Assembly (NCBI RefSeq): GCF_026745355.1
Contig: NC_079210.1
Coordinates: 34,262,442-34,326,441, forward strand
Reading direction: 5' to 3'
Source of the DNA: Beta vulgaris subsp. vulgaris
Taxonomy: Eukaryota; Streptophyta; Magnoliopsida; Caryophyllales; Amaranthaceae
Length of the DNA: 64,000 nt
A program made the position numbers and the translations under genes. Shown piece by piece: positions 11,078 through 21,975 of the stretch. Within the stretch, counting starts at the first letter, position 1. Every line of letters begins with the position of its first letter. The notes beneath the pieces were generated by a model that ran no database searches, was not told where the DNA came from, and saw nothing but the letters and a program-made list of their open reading frames with translations.

Positions 11078-12173
11078 ACTTAGTTTGTATCTTTGTTTCT
11101 TTTGCATCATCAAAAGTAGGGTTCAACAATTTTTTTCCTTTTTTATGATGACAACAAAGTTACAAACTAAGGAAGATAAAACAACAAATAAATTAAGAGA
11201 ATGAATAAATAATTTATATTTTTAATTAAGGTTAGATTAAGGATTTAAATTTTTTAACTTTGTCAATTCTTTTCAACTTAGTTTGTTCGTAGTATCTTTT
11301 CCCCCTTTATCATCCTCAAAAATACCAAACGCTCGGTGATTTTTGGATGACTGGTTTTTACAAAACGTTAAGACCATAAACAAGCACCAAAAATGGTTAA
11401 ATTAGAAATCAAAGGGTAAACTTGCTCAAACATCAATCACATAATACTAACCATTCCAAGTAAGAACGTATGCAAACAAATCAAAGACAAATAGCAAAGT
11501 CATATTTTTATAGCACTTGTTACAAAAGGTTACAAAATAAAAAGAAAGAAAGGATAACAAAGGAAACAAAAGCTAAGAGTTCATGTTCCTTTAAGAGAAA
11601 CATAAACTCGACAATATGAGAGGGAGGGGATTGGTGTTCCACAATCACTTCTCCTTCGACCACTTTCTCCAGTTTCTTCATCACCTCCTCGTGATGACCA
11701 TCCACTTGCTGCTTTAAGGAGTTCATAGCATGCACCATAATCTTCATCTATTATTTTATTGCTCAACAACTATATCACTAAGGACCTTTATTAACCCCCA
11801 ACATATTATCGGTTTTGCTATCTAAGGTCTATTTAAGTAATGTATCATCTGAAAACCGCACCAATAAACGCGGCCATAGAACATAACTGCCAGCTGCATG
11901 GCTCAGAAAATCTAGATCAACTTCTGCTGCGGTAGCGGAAGAGATCACACTTCAAAACCAGTGACGATTTCATTGATGGTGACCACTTAGTGGTTATCGT
12001 CCACCAACTGGTTATGCAAGCGTAGTCGATGGCTCGGGGGTTGTGCATGGCCATATACTACAAAATGAATCAATCAGGACCATACCCTCAAGCTAAGAGT
12101 TCGCATGCGGTCTCCTCGTTTGAAAAAAAACTCCATTTATATTAGTTCATTTTAAAACTCCATTGAAAAAATT
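11078..12173. other. No gene seen; AT-rich flank of C2
   Basis: AT-rich sequence after the LINE. It should include the missing upstream part of copia C2 but I find no LTR ends or primer-binding site. Short frames near 11520-11770 on the minus strand show no recognisable domain. Confidence 0.5.
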
Positions 12174-12496
12174 TAGAGGTGATAATGGGTCGAGTGTCGA
12201 GTCGTACCACGTTCGTATGGGCCGCGCCTAAAAAATTGCCCATTGGTCAGGCCGGGCCGGGCCGAATTTCAGGCCAAAATTTTGTGCCCAAAGCCCGCTA
12301 TTTCAGACCAAAATGAGCGGGCTTTTCGGGCTAAAATCAGGTCGGGCAAAAAAAACTACATAGTCATTTTTGGCTTGCCTAAAGCCCGGCTTAAAGCACA
12401 AAAAAAAGAGTTAGGCCGGGACGAGCCAGGACGAGCTGGGCCAAAAAAATCTAAAACCCGTAAAAAAATTAAGCCGAGCTGATTTGATCAGATCTA
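12174..12496 (+). mobile_element. hAT-type MITE, GGGCCGGGCC family, copy 1
   Basis: Starts TAGAGGTGATAATGGG and ends near GATTTGATCAGATCTA. The inside repeats GGGCCGG, AAAGCCCG and GCGGGCTT motifs. The reverse complement of the better-preserved copy at 17205-17506 aligns over most of the length (for example GCCCATTGGTC, GGCCGGGCCG, CAAAGCCCGCTATTTC). This copy has eroded ends and I see no clear duplication. Confidence 0.8.
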
Positions 12497-12599
12497 AAGT
12501 TTTTTATAATTAATAAAGCAAATGGATGAACTGATTACTTTCAACTCGGGTACTGGAGGTGGATCAGATAAAGGTATCATTTGATCATCGGATCCTCGT

Positions 12600-14785
12600 G
12601 GATCACAGGTCGACTGTGGGATAATGAAACTACTTTCCTTCTACAATGTAAAGGTCGGTAAACCTATTTGCTCTAAAATGGCGTTGAAGTCATGTGTCAT
12701 GTTCTCCCTCAGCTACTCCCGAATGGTAGCCTTGAGAGACTCCACATCTACAGCCGTCGAATTCACACTACTTGCACTTGATTTTGTGGTTGTAGTGTAT
12801 TGATCGTCATAAACCTTTCTCAAACAGAGCCGGACAACTCCTATGCCCCTCACGCGTCCACTGTGGTTCCGTCCTAAACTTTCGTACAATGCATCGATGT
12901 GTCTTTCAGGCGTGAACTAACCGAATGCCTCTTTTTTCTTAATGCCAGTATACATAAGGATAAGAGAGAAATGCTCGTGAATGCAAAAGCTACATTATGT
13001 CTTATATAACCATAATCAAAAAGAAATTGGGGTTAAATGACTCAAAATCTAAGAATTGGATGCGAAATGGCCAAAATAGGCCTAAAATCACATTTACGTT
13101 CTCAAAATTTGACCAACAATAAATTAAAGGTAAAAATCCATAAACTACTTATATTATACCATATAGTCATAGTCAAAAAGAAACTGGGGTTAAATGACTC
13201 AAAATCTATGAATTGGACGCAAAATGGCCAAAATAGGTCTAAAATCACATTTACGTTCCCAAAATTCGACCAACAATAAATTGAAGGTAAAAATCTACAC
13301 ACTACTTATATTATACCTTATTTCGTCATAGTCAAAAAGAAATTTAGGTTAAATGACTCAAAAGCTATGAATTGCACGCGAAATGGCCAAAATAGACCTA
13401 AAATCACATTTATGTTCCTAAAATTCGTATAATTTGAAGATCTGGACATGATTATTGTAAATATTGAAATTCTACCTCATATTATCATATTTAACACAAA
13501 ATTGTGGTTTCATCACTTGGAATATATGCAAAATAACATTTTTTTGTCTACTTACAATAATGGTGTTGGCTATCTGTTGTGTACCGGGATCAGGCAAGAC
13601 TCTTTTTCCCTTTGCCTCAACCACATGCATCGAACACCACCAATCGAGGACTCAATATGGTTACCGAGCCTATCTAACTGTGGTGGTTGAGCTAGTCTAT
13701 GTTGTCGTTGTCAACCCCGTTGTGGGGTAATAGGCGAACATCCACTTCTCTCTCGCCTCATTGTACGAATGCGCACCCAAATGATGATAATACTTCCTAA
13801 CTTTTGCACTCTCGCTACTTTTCTCACGTCTTACCTAAAACACAATTTACAAACAAAGGTTAATACAAAAAAATTGGAGCTAAGTGCAGTTAAATATTCG
13901 TATAATATTCTTACAATAGCTTGTGGGGTAGTGTTTTTGGCAACAAATGCCTTCCACTCTGCAGGTTTGATATTCTTCCAAATCTGCATTCGTAATTTGG
14001 AAGGTTCGGCTGATGCTTCTGATGAAGCGTGAGAACCAGATGGCGTATCTAGGCCGTATGTTTTCTTCTTCTTTGTACCTACAACTTTCCTCCACTTAAT
14101 AATCCACCCGGACACTAACTTAGCCTTGAAATCTCTTAATCTCTCAGCAACTACAGATAGAAATAGGCTCTTTTTTGCTTCATCATCTTCGATATTGAAA
14201 AGATTCGACAACAAAACGCATTTCACACATTAGTTTCCGCAATTGTTGTAATTTATATGATATCATTAATATTACACTTATAGATAACTAAATAATGAAG
14301 AAAGTAAACGTTATTGTACATGAACTTTACCATAGTATCCTCCCATAGACAACTCGTGAAGCCTTGGGGTACCTCTTTCCGTGAGTGTACAATGGAAAGT
14401 TTCCGCATGCAAAGACCAATTTGCATGCCATACTTATGCCGCCACTTCCACAAGGTTGCCCCAAATGATCGTACTCCAAAGTCATTAGGTTGTGTTTCCC
14501 TAGTGACTTTGTAAGTCCCCTTCCTTTTCTCTTTTTTGTCTCCGACGAATTCCTACCAATTCATGAATTTCGTGCACATAGCTCTTCACGGTGATCCTTT
14601 CCCATGAGAGCATTTGCATCCGCTAGGCTTTTAAGCCTAGTAACGAAGTCACCCTCAAGTTTTCGATCCTCCATATCACCTTTATCTTGTTTCTTTCTCT
14701 CATCATATGACTCATCATCGGTAGTGTGTTCACTACCCGAGCTCTCCGACCTTTGCAAATCAGTCATCTCCCTGAAATTGAACAA
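12600..14785 (-). pseudogene. CACTA-type (Transposase_24-like) gene remnant
   Basis: Read on the minus strand in order: an acidic segment (14785-14561); a segment with WKWRHKYGMQIGLCMRK and SCLWEDTMVKFM (about 14453-14320); the longest frame (14226-13831) with VVAERLRDFKAKLVSGWIIKWRKV and IKPAEWKAFVAKNTTP, resembling the 'R-x-FK..L...I...EW..F' region of plant Transposase_24 (Ptta/En/Spm) proteins; and a tail (about 12915-12700) with ESLGRNHSGRVRGIGVV, a C-terminal motif of the same proteins. Segments are separated by stops, probably introns plus decay. Function would be an accessory transposase protein of CACTA elements. The family is inferred from motif memory; terminal repeats for this copy were not found. 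Confidence 0.6.
13017..13440. repeat. 157-bp tandem repeat, about 2.7 copies
   Basis: The block TCAAAAAGAAAYTGGGGTTA starts at 13016, 13173 and 13332, spacing 157-159 bp. Each copy continues with AAATGGCCAAAATAG and AAAATCACATTTAYGTTC. The third copy breaks off near 13430. It lies between coding segments of the CACTA-type gene, so it is probably an intronic minisatellite. Confidence 0.9.
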
Positions 14786-14844
14786 AATATTACATTAATA
14801 TGTATAGCTCAAGGAAAAAAAAAATTGAAAGACGCACTAAGGGG

Positions 14845-14940
14845 CAAGAGGTGGGGGATGGGTGGACAGGAGGTTGGGGGAGGGGTGAGGGAGGGGTGGG
14901 TAGAGGTGGGGAGGGGTGGGCAGAGGTGGGGGAAGGGTGT
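14845..14940 (+). repeat. G-rich direct repeats (G-quadruplex-prone)
   Basis: About 95 bp made of GAGGTGGGG, GGGTGGG and GGAGGGGTGG variants, with more than eight runs of three or more G on the plus strand. It lies just upstream of the CACTA-type gene's first recognisable segment (minus strand), so the C-rich strand is sense for that gene. Confidence 0.85.
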
Positions 14941-16289
14941 GCAATCAATGAATCAGCCACATAAATTATTAAAAAGTGCCCAATTAATAAATAAAATAGC
15001 GAACTTCTTCTCATTTCTTTACCAATTTAAGTTTGACCGTCATCAATCCTCCACTCTCTAAGAAAATTTACAAAGGTTATAGAAATAGACAGACAAGTTT
15101 AAGAACAAGCGCAATTAGAAAATAAATTAAAATTCCAAATATTTATAATTGTATCCAACACTCACTTTTCAAAAACTTCCAAAATATTTGCTTTCCAAAA
15201 ACATTAGTATAAGAAGAAGTAATGTGATACTCAACCAAAACTTGTTTTTCACACAACCTATGGTAGCCATAATCAATTGGAAAAATCCTCATTATATTTA
15301 CTTCGAAGAAAAACCATCTTTTTCTCCAACTTAATTACTGTAATTTCCATTTTCTCTGTAAATTTCATTGTCATTGCATTTGCTAATAGTGGGTTTTGGT
15401 TTAATTTATTTTTAGAGAAGAGTATAAAAAAAAGAACGCTCATCTCCGTCAATTTTTTCAATGGGGCCATAAATGGGGATATGGAGGAGGAGCCATTAAT
15501 GAATTTGGAGAATTATAAAAGTCGAAGAGGTGGAGGAATTATTAATGGGGAGAATAGGAATTAGGAAATAAAGTGTGAATGGTAGTCTGTAAATAAGATT
15601 TTTTTATTAAATTAGGCCCTTATATATTTAAGGCTTGTAGTTGTTCACTTTTCACGGGGCCTTAGCCGGACTTGTCGACAAGATTTTCGGTTAAACGTTG
15701 TAATCTTAATGGCTTCCCAAGGAAGTGTATACAACTATATATTGTTTAGTCAATAGCAGAAAGGATAATAGTTGTGATAGTGAACAAAATTTTCTTCTAT
15801 ATATCCTCTATTATAGGATATATTTTGTATAGGGTTGTTATCTCATTAAATTTCCTAGTATAATTAGAAATAATGTGTTGTATTTTCGCCATAAATATAT
15901 CAATAGCAAACACTTCATAGTAGAAAAATATAATCCAAAGTAATTTTGAAGCATAAAAATAAAGCTTTACTACTTGTAGATGGCATATGATCTTATACAA
16001 TTAGAATCGTGTCTCTTACCATTATAAATGTAACGCGTTTTGCATACAACCAACCACACGTGGAATTATAGGTGGGGTCGCGCGCGCAACACCCTGTCAG
16101 CCCGTCAGCTCAGTTTCAAATGGTCATATTTCACTTGTTTCTCATCATAATCGAGCTTTTGACCAGACGTTGGAAAGCTATCGAGCCAAATTTCATCTCC
16201 AAGTTGAATATTCACAAACTATTAAGTGTGATGTGAGATATGACCTTTTAAAGTTAGACCTTTGTGCACAAACTCTTATTAACAAGTGG
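14941..16289. other. No gene seen
   Basis: AT-rich spacer. A small purine-rich frame at 15277-15564 has no recognisable domain. Around 16075-16260 a less AT-rich patch (GGTCGCGCGCGCAACACC, then TTGGAAAGCTATCGAGCC) borders the repeat field that follows. Confidence 0.5.
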
Positions 16290-17545
16290 AGTCACTCTTA
16301 CGAACAAATGGAGTTCCTTGTATGAATATATGGTTACTCTTAGAAATAAAAGGGTTTTACTCTTATAAACAAATGTGGTTTATTAGAAAAAGATAATCAT
16401 TTTACTTTTATGAACGAATGAGGTTACTCGCATGAAGAAAATGGGTTACTTATGCGAATAATTGGGGTTACTTGATCAAATAGGATCATCAAACGATTAA
16501 ATAAGGTTAATATTGTGAACTAATGACGTTAATCATATTAAAAAATTATGTTACTTTTGTGAACAATTGAGGTTACTAATATGATTGAATAGGGTTATCT
16601 TTTATTTAGTGAGGTTACTTGTATTAAAAAATGATGTTACTTTTGCGAGAAATTGGGGTTACTTTTACGAGTAATTGGGGTTACTTTTACGAGTAATTGG
16701 GGTTACTCGTATGATTAACTGAGTTGCTCGTATTTAAATAAGGTTATTCATATGAATAAATGGGGTTATTTTATAAATATTTGGGAGTTACTCGTACGAA
16801 TAAATGAGGTAACTGATATGAATGAATGAGGTTATTGATATGAATAAATGAGGTTACTGATATGTTTAAATGAGATTATTTTTGTGAATAATCAGGGATA
16901 CTCATATGAATAAATGAGGTTAGTTTGGTGAATAATTGGGGTTACTCAGATGATTAAATAGGATTGTCATATGATTAAGTAAGGTTACTTAATGAATAAA
17001 TAGGGTTACTATTGTGAGCTAATGAGGTTAACATTTTGAACTAAGGAGGTTACTCATAGGAACAAATAGAGTTACTTTTGTGAATAATTGAGGTTACTCG
17101 TTTGATTAAATAGGACCAACTTACTAATGATTAATTGAAGTTACTCTTGTGAACCAATGAAGTTACTATTGTAAAAAAAAATGAGGTTACTCATATGAAT
17201 AAATTAGAGGTGATCAAACGGGCCGGGTTTTGGGTAGAATTTTTCGGCCTGCGGGCCGGGATGGGCCCGGCCCGCCCGTATTTTTTTGGCTTTGGGCGGG
17301 CTTTGGGCAAGCAAAAAATAACTTGTTAGTCTATTTTTTGGCCCGGCCCGTTTTGGCCCGCAAAAGCCGGCTAATTTAGGCCCGAAATAGCGGGCTTTGG
17401 ACACAAAAATTCGGCCTGCATTTAGGCTCGGCCCGGCCCGACCAATGGGCAAAAAAAATTTGGTCGCGGCTCGTCCCGAACCCGGCCCGACCCATGATCA
17501 CCTCTAGAATAAATAAGGTTAATTTTGTGAAAAATTAGAATTAGT
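16290..17545. repeat. Degenerate GGTTACT-type tandem repeat field
   Basis: About 1.25 kb of loosely periodic units of ~20-26 bp built from GGTTACTCNTATGAATAAATG and GGTTACTTTTGTGAACAATTG variants, all in one direction. The best-conserved neighbouring units are around 16650-16690 (GAGTAATTGGGGTTACTTTT twice). The hAT MITE at 17205-17506 has inserted into it and duplicated eight bases of the repeat itself. No ORF. Confidence 0.85.
17205..17506 (-). mobile_element. hAT-type MITE, GGGCCGGGCC family, copy 2
   Basis: 302 bp with perfect 12-bp terminal inverted repeats (TAGAGGTGATCA ... TGATCACCTCTA) and an 8-bp duplication GAATAAAT (17197-17204 and 17507-17514). The interior is GC-rich with GGCCCGGCCCG motifs and A/T runs and codes for nothing. 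Orientation is given relative to copy 1 (12174-12496), to which it is inverted. Confidence 0.95.
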
Positions 17546-17798
17546 CAAATCATATTTTACCACTAGAGATGCAATAGATGGGTTTAGATTCATTTTTCCT
17601 CATTCTCAAGTCGAACCCATCAAGTGTCATTCTCAAAAATGAATTAAGCAAGTGTGAGTTGGAGAGAGCCATTTGGCAGCCTTTTCTCTAAACAATTTGC
17701 TTTCTAGATATTCCAGTGCAATAGCTATTGAACTTTACAAAAGTTCCTTAATATCAACACTTCTACAACAGTGAAATCTAGGTTGCTAAATATATCGT

Positions 17799-18025
17799 CC
17801 TCAACTCTAGAAATGAAAAGAGGAAGGAGGAAGAGAAATGAAAAGAGGAGAGAGAAAATATGAGTCGCAAAATTCATCGTTCTCAACTCCATAAATTCAA
17901 AGAGGAAGGAGGAAGAGAGAGGAAAAGAGAGAAAATCTGGGTCGCGAAATTCATTATCCTTAACTCCAGAAATTGAACGAGGAAGGAGGAAAAGAGAGAA
18001 AAAAGAGGAGAGAGAAAATCTGTAT
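17799..18025 (+). repeat. Purine-rich minisatellite, 3 copies of ~80 bp
   Basis: Units start CTCAACTC/CTTAACTC at 17800, 17882 and about 17959 (spacing 77-82 bp), continue GAGGAAGGAGGAAGAGA and end AAAATCTGGGTCGCGAAATTC. Strong strand asymmetry (A+G). Confidence 0.85.
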
Positions 18026-18404
18026 TACTTGGCTTATTTTTAGCTATAGGGCCTTATATATGGGCCGGCCACAACGATAATAAAGGTGTGGTTGGCCGTA
18101 TATAAGAATTTGTGTTGTAAATGTACAATTTTAACCATCAATCCCGTCAAGAGAATAAAGATTGACCAATGATATATCTAGTTATATATTTCGTTAATAG
18201 TAATAAAAACTTTAAAATTCTAAAAGTACACTAATATGAACCTAAAAAAGGCATCACAAATTTCAACATAGTACACTAATATGACCAATGATATAAGTGT
18301 ACCGGCAATAGAGAATCTCAAGATCACCTATTTTTCACTTGCAACTATAGTATAGAGGTTTGGAACCTATGTTTGCAGTAGATTGGAGTAAACAGATCTA
18401 GACA

Positions 18405-18853
18405 CCAGGCTACAAAGGTGGAGCTAGCTGCAAAATTCAGCAGGAAAACTGGTGCCACTGGACAGCTTTATAACATGATGTTTGTGGAATGTGTGTATCA
18501 CATTTGGATCCAAAGAAATAGGAAGATCTTTGAAGATAAAATTATATATCCCTGCTTACCAACTGTTTAAAAAACATAATTTTTAGTGTAGCTTGTCGTT
18601 GTATCACTCCCTTCATAAGAGCCTGATCCTAAGATAACATTGTTGTACTTAGTAATCTATCTGTTTGTTCTGGTGCCTCTGAGCCTGTTCAGAGCAGTTG
18701 AGATGGTTTCTTGTCTTGATGGTTTTCTACCAAACCCTTCCTAGAAGGTGGGGAGGATTTGACATTAATAAGCTTGAATCCCATGTTGGATTAGGTTGTA
18801 TTCCTAAACCTTTTTTTTGATTGTCAATAACAATTTTGAATTGCCAAAAAAAA
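18405..18853 (+). pseudogene. 5'-truncated LINE 3' end
   Basis: Translation gives FVECVYHIWIQRNRKIFEDK, the conserved 'Y.iW..RN..iF' end of the zf-RVT region of plant LINE ORF2, followed by stops, a T/G-rich 3' UTR (CTTGATGGTTTTC, TTGTATTCCTAAACC) and a short A-run at 18846-18853. Typical of a dead-on-arrival LINE insertion. The 5' limit is approximate and I found no target duplication. Confidence 0.65.
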
Positions 18854-18859
18854 TAAACG

Positions 18860-19823
18860 GGTCGGAGTTAAGTTTACTATCCTTTTACATGAGAATCCAC
18901 CCTGAAGAAATTTATTACAATATCCTTATTGATGATTTTACCTAATTAAGATTCAATGAGGTAATAGTAATTTAACAAATATTTTAATACAAATAGCCAA
19001 TACAACCAGCTTGTCAAATACTGCAATAATATATACAATTGATAATTAATCTCTAAAATAAAAGAATAGTCTTAACTTTAACCGTCACTAATCTTCTCAA
19101 ATAGTAATCATCAATTTCTATTATTTATGACTAATTTCTTTTTCAAGACGAAGTTAAAAAATTAGAAATGTCCTTTTTCGAGATACTTCATTCATTATTT
19201 TAAAAAGAAAACAACTCTTTAACAGTCATGCTTTTTCATAGACAATTTCGATCATTGATATATATAACTATTTGTTACTAAATTTTATAAGAAAGTTGAT
19301 ATTAAAAAGTATATATTGATATTATATAAATTTAGTATTTAGATTATAATTTTTATAAAAAAAATTTGAAAGGAAGTTAGAAAGTATGGTTAACTGGAGG
19401 TATGTAAATTAAATTCAAAGCGCTGCAATAATTTTTTATAAATTGAGGAAGGGCCCAATAGGGTTCAATAAAATATATTTAAGAGCACTTATGGATTATT
19501 TTAAGAAATCAGCAATAGTTCATATTGTTCCTGAATAGTCAAAAGTTGTTAATACTAGTATATACTTTTAGAAGATGAACTATAGTTAAAATAATTTTTA
19601 TCTAATTTTGTGAGAAATAAAGGGTTGAGAATAGCATATCTATAATCTTTTGTTTCTTAATAGATGAATCATATTAACTGAACTACATTTGCTAATACAT
19701 AAATTTGACCATTATGATTTTCACCTATATGTTAGTATAAATTATAACAAAAATAGTGTGATTGAAGATATAAGTTGACTAATTGAGTTAACTCAATATC
19801 AATTAAAGAAATAAAGTACAGTA
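18860..19823. other. No gene seen; AT-rich
   Basis: Very AT-rich intergenic DNA with no long frame, no clear repeat boundary and no recognised motif. Confidence 0.5.
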
Positions 19824-20508
19824 CTCCCTATGTGCTACGTCCCATAATATAATGCTTGGTTTTCATTTTGAATATCCTAAATATAATGCTTGTTTCTATT
19901 TACTTCCTCCGTTTTTTTTACATGTTACACTTTCTATTTTAGGAAGTTTCAAATTAGATATTACACATTTATTTTGAGTAATAAATTCTCTCTATCTCTC
20001 TCCTATCACATGTTCACATGAGACCTTTTTGTTTTCTTTCTCTCTATCTCTCTCCTCTCCAAAAATTGTCTAAGAATTTGTGATTTAAAACGTGTAACAT
20101 GTAAAAAAAACGGAGGAAGTAAATCTTTTTTCCCTAATATATTCTCATAGCAAAAAATTAATTCTTCTTATATCCTCGTTCTAATATCGTAGTTTTTATG
20201 AAGGAAATTTTTGTTTGATTCAACTTATGTATTTGTTTGATTCGATTGCTTATGTAGATGTCGTATGACTTTTTATTAATGAATTAATTTTACTATTCAA
20301 AAAAAAAATGTTATTAAATGATATAAGACATATAGGACCATTTTCTTTAAATTTCTTTTTCATTAATCCCCGTCATTCACTCTCATTGGTTCATTGTTTT
20401 TTTTTTATTTAAAAAACCAAATGTTCTTTGTATTTCTCTTACATTTTTACTTACCGTAATTCATGTGAAAAAATGAAATCCATCAATGTATTTTTGAAAC
20501 GGATGGAG
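19824..20508. mobile_element. Stowaway-like MITE (outer)
   Basis: Left end TA|CTCCCTATGTGCTACGTCCC (TA at 19822-19823) and right end GAAACGGATGGAG|TA (TA at 20509-20510) form a loose inverted pair of the CTCCCTCCGT type with TA duplication, as in Tc1/mariner-derived Stowaway MITEs. The 685-bp length includes the inner element at 19903-20119, leaving ~466 bp. Boundaries are less certain than for the inner element. Confidence 0.6.
19903..20119. mobile_element. Stowaway-like MITE (inner, perfect TIRs)
   Basis: 217 bp with perfect 28-bp terminal inverted repeats (19903-19930 against 20092-20119; outer bases CTTCCTCCG / CGGAGGAAG) and TA target duplications at 19901-19902 and 20120-20121. The centre has TCTCTCTATCTC repeats. 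Perfect ends indicate a recent insertion. It lies inside the outer MITE. Confidence 0.93.
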
Positions 20509-20913
20509 TAACATAATCGTAATTATTATCTTTAAAAAAAGTAAAAATTCAATATAATAAATCTATTAATTAAAAATGAAACCTAATTAACTGAAACTAA
20601 CGATTAGATCGCGAAATTTAAGTGCTATTAAATTGATCTATTATTAACGTCAGTCCCAATTAAAATATGCGTTCTATCTATCGAAGCAGTACAACTTAAG
20701 CTTTATTAAAAATATTAAATGTTTTTTTCGGGTTTAGCTCGTTTTTGCAGGCACGTAATATTGTCAGTCGACCGCGTCCTGTTCCTTCGTTTGTGTTGCG
20801 TTGACATTTACTTTCACAACTCAAATCTTTTTATGTTCCATCAAGTCATCAACACATATGCTTTTGCTAATATGTAAACTCTCACAAATTTTTTCAACCC
20901 AATACATTATTAG

Positions 20914-20934
20914 ATGATCACAAAAAATGGTTAA
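20914..20934 (+). promoter_or_regulatory. Upstream ORF overlapping the NHL start
   Basis: An ATG at 20914 opens a six-codon frame ending TAA at 20932-20934, out of frame with and overlapping the main ATG at 20927. If both are on the mRNA, scanning ribosomes meet this ATG first. The main ATG has A at -3 and G at +4, a good context, so the uORF could lower but not abolish translation. No transcript evidence is available here. Confidence 0.4.
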
Positions 20935-21529
20935 TAGAACTTGCGTGATCATTATCATAGTAAATATCATTCTTTTAGGAGGAGGTGCAATTTTCATCGC
21001 TTGGTATTCGGACCACATGGAGTTTCCATCCTTCTCCGTCGAGCAAGGCGCCATCAACGCCTACAACTTTACGGCCAAAAACCACCTCGACGCCACCTTC
21101 ATATTCGTCGTCCGTTCACATAACCGCGACCCAAAATATGATATCGAGTACAAACAAGTGGTGGTCTCGGTGTACCATCCTAATGGCTATAGCTTGACAT
21201 ACGAGAATGAGAGTCCGTACATCGAGCATCACGGAAATGGGAGCTTCTTCACGGCTCATGCGGTGGCTCACGACGTGCTCGTGTCCGATGCGGATGTCGC
21301 GGCGGACTTAAGAAATGGGACGGTGTCCGGGCATTTGGATGTGGAGGTTAGGGTCAGGGCTAAGGTGAGATATGAGGTTAAACGGTGGAAGCATAAGAAT
21401 TATCTATTGAAGGCTATTTGTTCTCCTGTAGTACTCAATTTTACAACTTGGAAGACTTTCAACAAGACATATTGTAATGTAGATAGTTTTGATAAACCTG
21501 CCAATAAAATAGATAGTTTTCAAACTTAA
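20927..21529 (+). CDS. NDR1/HIN1-like (LEA_2 domain) membrane protein
   Basis: A single-exon 200-residue protein. Residues 6-26 (CVIIIIVNIILLGGGAIFIA) form one membrane span after a five-residue cytosolic tip. The rest is an extracytosolic LEA_2-type beta domain: FSVEQGAINAYNFT, LDATFIFVVRSHNRDPK, VVVSVYHPNG, then VRVRAKVRYEVKRWKHKNYLLKAICSP, the RWK-H-x-L-K-A-x-C-x-P ending usual for NHL proteins. Six N-glycosylation sequons lie outside the membrane (N47, N94, N104, N130, N171, N179). NHL proteins sit at the plasma membrane and many are linked to pathogen or stress responses; the role of this one is unknown. The N-terminal tail is shorter than in most relatives, which have a proline-rich segment, so an older start may be lost. 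It is the only intact gene of non-transposon type in the window and lies between MITEs. Confidence 0.85.
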   Translation: MVNRTCVIIIIVNIILLGGGAIFIAWYSDHMEFPSFSVEQGAINAYNFTAKNHLDATFIFVVRSHNRDPKYDIEYKQVVVSVYHPNGYSLTYENESPYIEHHGNGSFFTAHAVAHDVLVSDADVAADLRNGTVSGHLDVEVRVRAKVRYEVKRWKHKNYLLKAICSPVVLNFTTWKTFNKTYCNVDSFDKPANKIDSFQT

Positions 21530-21855
21530 ATGATCTTTTTAATAATGGATACTATTTTTTTGCTGATTATTATTGTTGTTGTACTTCGTTAAGTACTTTG
21601 TATATTATTTTTGTCAGAAGTATACTTTTGACTTTTCTCATGGACGGCTTTCATTAATTAATGAGATCTGTGCATAATTAACTATTTAAGTGGATGGTAC
21701 ATTGAGCAATATATTATAAGTTAAAAGCGAAAGGAAAGCGCATTAAACGGTCCAACTAACGGATGACCATGGATTTCGCATATCAATTTGTATAGGTAGT
21801 TTTTTTTTTTTTTTAAAGAGAAATTGTATAGATAGTTATCTAGTATCTACGTATT

Positions 21856-21975
21856 AAACAGGTTGCTTATCTAAGTATCCTACGCATTGAATTTATTTAT
21901 TTTTTTATTAGGAAATTAAGTCAGTCCAAGGGCTAATCCAAACAGGTTGCTTATCTAAGTATCTTACGCACTGAA
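21856..21975 (-). repeat. Duplicated SINE tail and target segment
   Basis: The 84-bp segment 21856-21939 (AAACAGGTTGCTTATCTAAG ... AAGTCAGTCCAAGGGCTAA) is repeated from 21940 onward with few changes. It contains the 3' tail of the neighbouring SINE family (minus strand: TTAGCCCTTGGACTGAC...CCTAATAAAAA). It is either a second, strongly 5'-truncated SINE insertion with a long target duplication, or a tandem duplication. Confidence 0.75.

Noticed and set aside
12243..12482. Open frame of 79 residues rich in basic residues
   Set aside because: It lies wholly within the GGGCCGGGCC hAT MITE and follows its repeat composition; no domain.
13448..13730. Plus-strand frames over the CACTA-type gene
   Set aside because: The protein-like signal of this region is on the minus strand; the plus-strand frames overlap each other and match nothing.
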